Source: Halorubrum sp. CSM-61
GTDB taxonomy: Archaea; Halobacteriota; Halobacteria; Halobacteriales; Haloferacaceae
Direction: 5' to 3'
NCBI RefSeq assembly: GCF_003781945.1
Contig: NZ_RJJW01000003.1
Span: forward strand, 11,459-75,458
Length of the DNA stretch: 64,000 nt
A model generated the notes under the pieces. That model ran no database searches. It was not told where the DNA came from and saw nothing but the letters and a program-made list of their open reading frames with translations. Each line of letters opens with the position of its first letter. Positions within the stretch are counted from its first letter, which is position 1. The position numbers were made by a program, and so were the translations under genes. Positions 58,934 to 64,000 of the stretch are shown here, piece by piece.

Positions 58934-60694
58934 CTACGTGAACGCCACCTCTCTGCGAGCGACGGCGCCCGCGCCCGCGAGCGCGACTCCCAGTCCCCCG
59001 AGCAACCCGACCGGCAGGTGGACGCCGCCGCCGCGCCAGTCCGCCGCGTACGCGCGGGCGTAGAACTCGGCGACCGCCTCGTCCTCGACCGCGAGCAGTA
59101 CCTCCCTGTTCTCCGTCGCCGCGCCCTCGTTCCAGTTGAGGCTGCCGACGACGGCGGCGTCGTCGACGACGAGTCCCTTCGCGTGGACCTTCCCGTACCG
59201 GCCGCGCGGCTCCGCGACGGACACCTCGATCGGCTCGTCGGCGAGTTCCTCGACGAGCGCGCGGTTCGCCTCCCGGTCGTACCACGCGCCGGACACGAGG
59301 AGGTGCACGTCGACGCCGCGGTCCGCGGCCCGCCTGAGCGCGCGGACGATCCGGTTGTCGGGGCCGCCGGTCCGCGGGACCACGGCCAGCACGCGGTCGT
59401 CGGCGGCGTCGATCCGCGCGACGAGGCGACCGGCGGCGTTGCCCGGGGCCGTCAGGAGCTCGACGTCCGCGGTCGTCGCTCCCGGCGGTTCGAACCGCGT
59501 CGGATACGACTCGTTCGCCGCGCCTCCCTCGTGGAACTCGGTGTCCGCCCGGAACGACGACCACGCCCGGGCGTCGGGGGCCGACGCGTCCGCTCGGAAG
59601 AGGGCGGCGAGGTCGTCGGCGGTCGTCTCACCGTTCCCGGTCGACGACCTCGCCGCCCCCGTGACGACGCCCCAGCCCCGGTTGGTCCGCCCGCCCGTCC
59701 CGGACGCCTTCCAGTTCTCCGTGAGGACGACCGCGCGGTCGTCGGCCACCGCGTACTTGGCGTGGTGGAAGCGGAACCGCTCGGGGTCGCCGTCGAGCAC
59801 GCGGACCTCGACGCCGGCGGCCGCGATCCGGTTGAGGAGCCGCGCGCTCCGCGCTGAGAAGCCGCCGACCGGCGACCCCTCGACGAGGACCCGCACCTCG
59901 ACGCCGCGGTCGGCGGCGTCGACAAGCAGGTCGGCGACCCGCTCCGATCCGAGCGTGTAGCCGGCGAGCAGCAGGCGGTCGTCGGCCGCGCGGAGCGGCT
60001 CGACGGGAACGCCTGGGCTGTCCGGCAACACGAACGGTCGCACGGTCGCGTTCTCGGTTCGGGTCGCCGACCGCGAATCGTACCCCCGCGGTCGCCACTC
60101 TCCCCAGTCCGCGCGCCAGCGGTGTCCCTCGGGCGCGCGGTCGTAGTCGACCGCGGCGACCGCCGTCCCGTTTCGCCGGAGCTCGATCCGGTCGCCGGAC
60201 GCGGCGAGCGGGAAGTAGCCGTCGAGGGCGCGGAGCTCCGGATCGCCGACGCCGCCGGTACCCGCGACCGCGGTCTCGTCGTCGATCAGCGCCGTCGCGT
60301 TCTCGGGATCCATCGAGAGGGCGACGACGCCGCTCGCGTTCGTCGGAATCGACGCTTCGTGGTAGCCGTCGGCGAGCGACCAGTTCCCGCGCTCGGGGAG
60401 TCGGACGACGAGGTACTCGCCGCGGTTCCCCGCCGCCGTCGGATTCGGGAACAGCTCGAGGATCCGCGGCTGCTCCGCCACGAGCGTCCGGTTCTCCGTC
60501 CCGTCGTTCGACTGCGCGACGACGCCGTTTGGGCCCGGCCCGGCGACCGCCGCGCCGGTCCCGGTGTCACTCGCGGCCGAGACCGGTGCGGCGGCCGTCA
60601 GGACGAGCAGCGCGAGCGCGCCGGCGATGACGCTCGTAACGTCGGTGGCGCTCGCGATCGATCCACTTGCGGAACGGAGAGGTGCGGGCGACAC
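58934..60694 (-). CDS. Secreted/membrane-anchored phospholipase D-like protein with lamin-tail domain
   Basis: 586 aa. Signal peptide or anchor around residues 20-41. At about 75-190 an LTD-like domain (RILELFPNPTAAGNRGEYLVVRLPERGNWSLADGYHEA). Two PLD halves: FHHAKYAVADDRAVVLTENWKASG (first HxK) and GKVHAKGLVVDDAAVVGSLNWNEGAATENREV (second HxK with N-x-N). C-terminal helix LPVGLLGGLGVALAGAGAVARREVAFT anchors it. It probably acts outside the cell on DNA or lipids; which substrate is unknown. Confidence 0.9.
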   Translation of the reverse strand: MSPAPLRSASGSIASATDVTSVIAGALALLVLTAAAPVSAASDTGTGAAVAGPGPNGVVAQSNDGTENRTLVAEQPRILELFPNPTAAGNRGEYLVVRLPERGNWSLADGYHEASIPTNASGVVALSMDPENATALIDDETAVAGTGGVGDPELRALDGYFPLAASGDRIELRRNGTAVAAVDYDRAPEGHRWRADWGEWRPRGYDSRSATRTENATVRPFVLPDSPGVPVEPLRAADDRLLLAGYTLGSERVADLLVDAADRGVEVRVLVEGSPVGGFSARSARLLNRIAAAGVEVRVLDGDPERFRFHHAKYAVADDRAVVLTENWKASGTGGRTNRGWGVVTGAARSSTGNGETTADDLAALFRADASAPDARAWSSFRADTEFHEGGAANESYPTRFEPPGATTADVELLTAPGNAAGRLVARIDAADDRVLAVVPRTGGPDNRIVRALRRAADRGVDVHLLVSGAWYDREANRALVEELADEPIEVSVAEPRGRYGKVHAKGLVVDDAAVVGSLNWNEGAATENREVLLAVEDEAVAEFYARAYAADWRGGGVHLPVGLLGGLGVALAGAGAVARREVAFT

Positions 60695-60748
60695 GGGACG
60701 CCTACCCGCGTCATCGGATAAGAAACGTCGGCTGAAAGTCGGCCGGCG

Positions 60749-62122
60749 TCAGGCGGTCGGAGCGGACTCGTCGAGCGCGCGGTCGGCCTTCTCGGCCTCG
60801 GTGGAGACGATGAAGGAGCGTTCGTCGCCGTACTCGGCGACCGCTTCGAGCGCCTCGCGCGTGCCGATCTGGCGGAGCGCCCAGCCGGCGGCCGCGCGCA
60901 CGTCGTCGGAGTCGTCGTCGGCGAGCGCGTCGGTGAGGGGGTCGATCGCGCGGGTGTCGCCGATGAGCCCGAGCGCGCGGGCGGCGTGGGGGCGCACGAG
61001 GTCCTCGGTGTCGCCCTCGGGGTCGAGCTGGTTCGCGAGCGGCTGGACCGCCTCCGCGGCGCCGATCTCGCCGAGCGCCTTGAACACGGTCTTCTGGAGC
61101 TGCGGGTTCGAGTCCTCGGAGACGAACTCGACGAGCGTCTCGGTCGCCTCCTCGGCGGCCATTTTCCCGAGGATGCGGATGGACGGCCGGTCGCGCTTCT
61201 CCGCGCGGCCGAGCAGCTCCTCGACCGACGCCTCGGTCTTCCCGCGTTTGCCCATCCGCTCGAACGCCTCGAGGCAGTGGCGCTCCATGAAGTCGGACTG
61301 CAGCGAGTCGAGCGCGAGCAAGATCTGGTCGACGTTGCCGCGCGTCTCGTGCTCCTTCAGCGCGGCCCACTCGACCGGGAAGTCCTTGTAGTGGCCGAGC
61401 ACGTCGTAGTACCCCTGCGCGCGGAGTTGCTCGTGGGTTTCGAGGTCGTCCCACTCCTCGGCGTCGTCGAGCCCCGCTTCGAGCGCGTCGGTCGCGTCGA
61501 GCAGCGCCGCGATCGTCTCGGCGTCGTCGTCGGGGTCGAGACCGGCGTCCGCGACCGCCTCGGCCACCGCGTCGAGCGCGGCGGCCAGCTCGTCGAGGTC
61601 GTCGTGTGCGGGGTCCGCGTCGACCGCGACCGACTCGGACGCCTCCTCGACGAAGACGTCGACCGCGTCGGCGGCGTCGTCGCGCCCCTCGGCGGTCCAC
61701 TCGGTGTCTTCGAGCGTCGACTCGGCGGCCTCGATCGCCTCGATCACGTCCTCGGCGTAGGGGCCGCGGGCCTCCTCGACGCCGTCGCGGAGCTCCGCGA
61801 TCCGGTCTTCGAGGTCGCCGCGCGGGTCGTCGGCGTCCTCGTCGTCCTCGTCCGGCTCGGGGAGATCGGCCTCGGCGACTCCCTCTTCGGCGTCGTCGAG
61901 GAGCGCGTCGACGTCGTCGAGGTCCGCCTCGGTCTCGGCGTCGTCGAGGTGGGCCTCGATCTCGTCGAGGTATTCGTTCAGGGACTCCTCGGTGGCTTCG
62001 TCGGGAAGCGTGGGCGCGGCGGCCGCGTCCGTCGACTCGCCGGCGCCGCTCGCCTCTTCCGCGTCGTCCGCGGCGTCGGCCCCCTCGGAGGCGTCGGCCG
62101 GGTCGTCGTCGCCGTTGCTCAT
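60749..62122 (-). CDS. Very acidic HEAT-repeat protein
   Basis: 457 aa. The first 250 residues are almost all Ala/Asp/Glu (helical, coiled-coil-like). Residues about 265-440 carry HEAT repeats, e.g. ILGKMAAEEATETLVEFVSEDSNPQLQKTVFKALGEIGAAEAVQPLANQL and VRPHAARALGLIGDTRAIDPLTDALADDDSDDVRAAAGWALRQIGTREAL. PBS-lyase-like HEAT arrays serve as protein-binding scaffolds; function unknown. The minus-strand gene is divergent from dpsA. Confidence 0.88.
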   Translation of the reverse strand: MSNGDDDPADASEGADAADDAEEASGAGESTDAAAAPTLPDEATEESLNEYLDEIEAHLDDAETEADLDDVDALLDDAEEGVAEADLPEPDEDDEDADDPRGDLEDRIAELRDGVEEARGPYAEDVIEAIEAAESTLEDTEWTAEGRDDAADAVDVFVEEASESVAVDADPAHDDLDELAAALDAVAEAVADAGLDPDDDAETIAALLDATDALEAGLDDAEEWDDLETHEQLRAQGYYDVLGHYKDFPVEWAALKEHETRGNVDQILLALDSLQSDFMERHCLEAFERMGKRGKTEASVEELLGRAEKRDRPSIRILGKMAAEEATETLVEFVSEDSNPQLQKTVFKALGEIGAAEAVQPLANQLDPEGDTEDLVRPHAARALGLIGDTRAIDPLTDALADDDSDDVRAAAGWALRQIGTREALEAVAEYGDERSFIVSTEAEKADRALDESAPTA

Positions 62123-62244
62123 ACATCCAAACTGGACGCGTACTCCATTAAGACGTTTCCCTTCGCGGGCGGAGTCGAACGTCGGTGTCGACCGGTATCA
62201 CACACAACAGAAAAAATATCTTCAACATATGGAACTCTGATTAC

Positions 62245-62258
62245 CAAAGTGAGAACGA
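62245..62258 (+). promoter_or_regulatory. Promoter region of dpsA
   Basis: The AT-rich stretch 62205-62258 ends in AACGATTAAG, a TATA-like box roughly 35-40 bp before ATG 62291. A metal- or peroxide-responsive site is plausible here for a Dps gene, but none is identified. Confidence 0.4.
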
Positions 62259-62290
62259 TTAAGTGGGTCGCGCGCGTACGTGTAGACCGC

Positions 62291-62839
62291 ATGAGCACTC
62301 AGAAAGAGGCCCGTCAACGGTACGGCGACGTCCACGAGAGCGAAGCGCTGCGCATCCCCGAGGAGAAGGCCGAGCAGCTCGTCGACGCGCTCAACTCCGA
62401 TCTCGCGGCGACGTACGTCCTCTACCACCAGGTGAAAAAGCACCACTGGCTCGTCGAGGGCGCGGAGTTCCACGACATCCACGAGTACCTCGGCGAGGTC
62501 GCCGCGGACCTCGAGGAGGGCGCCGACGTGATCGCCGAGCGCGCGCAGGCGCTCGGCGGCGTGCCGCTCTCGGGCGGCGCGAACTACGAGGAGCACGCGC
62601 CGGTGAGCCCCGAGGACGCCGACGCCTACGACATCCGCACCTCGCTGGAGAACGACCTGGAGATCTTCGGCGACATCATCGAGCAGCTCCGCGAGCACGT
62701 CCAACTCGCCAACAACCTCGGCGACTACAACACCGAGGAGCTGCTCCGCGAGATCCTCGAAGGCGTCGAGGAACACGGCCACCACATCGAGCACTACCTG
62801 GAGGACGACACCCTCGTCACCCAGGGTTCGCTCGAATAG
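62291..62839 (+). CDS. dpsA: DpsA, iron-storing DNA-protection ferritin
   Basis: 182 aa. Ferritin-like four-helix bundle: LVDALNSDLAATYVLYHQVKKHHWLVEGAEFHDIHEYLGEVAADLEEGADVIAERAQALGGVPL. The Dps ferroxidase ligands are in KKHHWLVEGAEFHDIHEYL (H, H, D/E). This resembles Halobacterium DpsA, which stores iron and protects DNA from oxidative damage. The start was chosen at the ATG after AT-rich upstream DNA; the far longer upstream frame overlaps the HEAT gene and is spurious. Confidence 0.95.
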   Translation: MSTQKEARQRYGDVHESEALRIPEEKAEQLVDALNSDLAATYVLYHQVKKHHWLVEGAEFHDIHEYLGEVAADLEEGADVIAERAQALGGVPLSGGANYEEHAPVSPEDADAYDIRTSLENDLEIFGDIIEQLREHVQLANNLGDYNTEELLREILEGVEEHGHHIEHYLEDDTLVTQGSLE

Positions 62840-62934
62840 GCGTCGACGGTCTCGCGGTAGCCGACGATCTCCGTCTGCAGCCTCGAACTCTCCCGTTTTC
62901 TCACCTAAAAGCGACGCTGTTTCTTTATAACTGA

Positions 62935-63372
62935 CTACCGCCCGGACTCGTAGAACTCCTCGCGGTACACCCGCCCGAACGCGTTCCGGCGCAGGGTGCT
63001 GGCGGCGGCGTCGGGCTCCTCCTGATACGTCGCCGCGACCACCGTGTCGGCGAAGGGGATCGGGTGCCACACCACGTTGTCGACGTTGTCGGACCCGATC
63101 TGAACCACGTCGTCCTCCTCGAACGCGCTGTCGGCGAGCCACTCGTCGAACTCCCTCTCCTCGCCGACGTGGACCGCGAGCATCTCGGCGAACGTCGCGT
63201 CGCGCGCGGTCCGGATCACCTCGGGCGTGACCCGCTCGTCGTACTCGTCGGCGTCGAACGACATCGCCTTCGTCGCCTCGCGGACGACGACCTGCGCGAC
63301 CGGGCCGACCTCCTCGTAGCGCTCGAGCGCGTCGGCGCGGGTCTCCGGCGCGAACGTCCCTCTGGTGTGCAT
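62935..63372 (-). CDS. Haloarchaeal protein of unknown function (DUF5809-like)
   Basis: 145 aa. MHTRGTFAPETRADALERYEEVGPVAQVVVREATKAMSFDADEYDERVTPEVIRTARDATFAEMLAVHVG... a compact alpha/beta domain without membrane segments or known motifs. I link it to DUF5809 from memory, partly because it neighbours a DUF5810-like gene as in other haloarchaea. It is 36 bp downstream of that gene. Confidence 0.78.
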   Translation of the reverse strand: MHTRGTFAPETRADALERYEEVGPVAQVVVREATKAMSFDADEYDERVTPEVIRTARDATFAEMLAVHVGEEREFDEWLADSAFEEDDVVQIGSDNVDNVVWHPIPFADTVVAATYQEEPDAAASTLRRNAFGRVYREEFYESGR

Positions 63373-63408
63373 ACACGCTCTTGGCCGTCGACTGAAAAGG
63401 GCGTTCCG

Positions 63409-63930
63409 TTACGCGGACGAATCGTCGGGGGCGTCGGGGGCGTCGGAATCGCCGCTGTCGGTTGGGTCGCTCTCGGCGTTCTCTTCGCCTTTGTCGTCCC
63501 CGTCGTCGCCCGCCTCCCGCGCCATCTCGCGGGCCTCGCGGATCGCGTCGGCCACCTCCGGACTGGTCTCGCCGGTCGAGTCGACCCCGCCGGGGGCGCC
63601 GCCCGCGGCGTGACTGTGGCCGCCGTGGCCGTGATCGTGTCCGGCGTGGTCGTGACCGCCCGATCCGACGCCGTCGTGCGCTCCGAGGTCGACGTCGGGG
63701 CGTCCGCGATTGACGGTGTCCTCGAACACCTCGTGGTACTCGGCCGTCTCGGCGTGGGGCGTCACCTCGGCCGCGAGCCCCGCCGGCTCCCGGTCGCTCC
63801 AGTCGGACACGTGGTCGTCGAGCCACGCCTCGTGGTCGCCGCCGTGTAGCATCGCCGTGAACGCGAGGTGATGCGCGAGGTGTTCGCCGTCGCGCTGGGG
63901 CGTCTCGCAGACGGGGCAGGCGTATCCCAT
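63409..63930 (-). CDS. Haloarchaeal zinc-finger protein with His-rich linker (DUF5810-like)
   Basis: 173 aa from MGYACPVCETPQRDGEHLAHHLAFTAMLHGGDHEAWLDDH. The CxxC...H...H arrangement at the start resembles a C2H2-type finger. About residues 85-125 are rich in GHDHxxHDHGHGGHSH, a possible metal-binding stretch, and the last 40 residues are acidic. DUF5810 is recalled, not checked. The start was placed at the conserved MGYACPVC rather than 15 codons upstream. Confidence 0.8.
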   Translation of the reverse strand: MGYACPVCETPQRDGEHLAHHLAFTAMLHGGDHEAWLDDHVSDWSDREPAGLAAEVTPHAETAEYHEVFEDTVNRGRPDVDLGAHDGVGSGGHDHAGHDHGHGGHSHAAGGAPGGVDSTGETSPEVADAIREAREMAREAGDDGDDKGEENAESDPTDSGDSDAPDAPDDSSA

Positions 63931-64000
63931 ATCGGACGCGGGTACGGTCGTGAGGCGTAAAGCCGCGTCGAACAATTTTGACGACGCCGTTTGCTTATAA

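Noticed and set aside
60986-62290. Long plus-strand frame fused upstream of dpsA
   Set aside because: It is antisense to the HEAT-repeat gene; the DpsA fold starts cleanly at ATG 62291 after AT-rich promoter DNA.

Overview
The window is a high-GC chromosomal segment of a haloarchaeon (class Halobacteria). Proteins are strongly acidic. The euryarchaeal S10/spc/alpha-type ribosomal operon, an archaeal RNase P RNA, a ba3-type (CbaDBA) terminal oxidase, a phytoene synthase, twin-arginine signal peptides, a PGF-CTERM-like tail and leaderless genes with TATA-like boxes about 25 bp upstream all agree. The overall style resembles Halorubrum or a close relative, but that genus call is an inference. 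No rRNA, CRISPR array, provirus, plasmid origin or recognisable IS transposase is visible.

Layout. 1-4269: tail of a repeat-rich acidic protein, hisD, a phytoene synthase/small membrane protein pair, a small zinc protein and a Tat-exported protein. 4270-10354: NAD salvage (nicotinamidase, nicotinate phosphoribosyltransferase) with a large surface protein between them, an AMMECR1 protein, the RNase P RNA gene, and two copies of a hairpin-rich dispersed repeat. 10355-18919: CAAX-type membrane protease, NUDIX hydrolase, DNA polymerase IV, a REC-PAS-LOV histidine kinase, an MFS transporter, small membrane proteins and a 3-hydroxyacyl-CoA dehydrogenase. 19141-28778: gluconeogenic aldolase/FBPase pair, PRC-barrel protein, TraB-like protein, carboxyltransferase with an epsilon-like N-terminus, redoxin, sugar dehydrogenase, a 3'-frameshifted aldo/keto reductase, a third hairpin-repeat copy, a cloverleaf-like element, tRNA-Gly and a PQQ-type sugar dehydrogenase. 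28969-43307: an RNA methyltransferase followed by 24 closely packed genes from uL3 to secY, including rnp1 (RNase P protein). 43437-47068: an AAA ATPase, an internally duplicated membrane protein and small proteins. 47166-55715: aerobic respiration cluster (ba3 oxidase subunits, FixI/CopA-like copper ATPase, a CtaA-CtaB fusion for heme O/A). 55819-63930: FAD synthetase, JAMM protease, DHH/OB nuclease, secreted phospholipase D-like protein, HEAT-repeat protein, DpsA ferritin and two haloarchaeal proteins of unknown function.

The most unusual signal is not a gene. Three dispersed copies (plus a fragment) of a roughly 350-400 bp element are built from GC-rich hairpins. Their stems differ between copies but stay paired, one module sits in a different order in one copy, and the ends carry TTATAA motifs. 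A second style of palindromic DNA occurs as a 76-nt cloverleaf-like intergenic element beside tRNA-Gly, as two back-to-back 11-bp hairpins inside a histidine kinase gene, and as nested palindromes inside rnp1. These suggest mobile or recombining palindromic DNA that is tolerated between and within genes.
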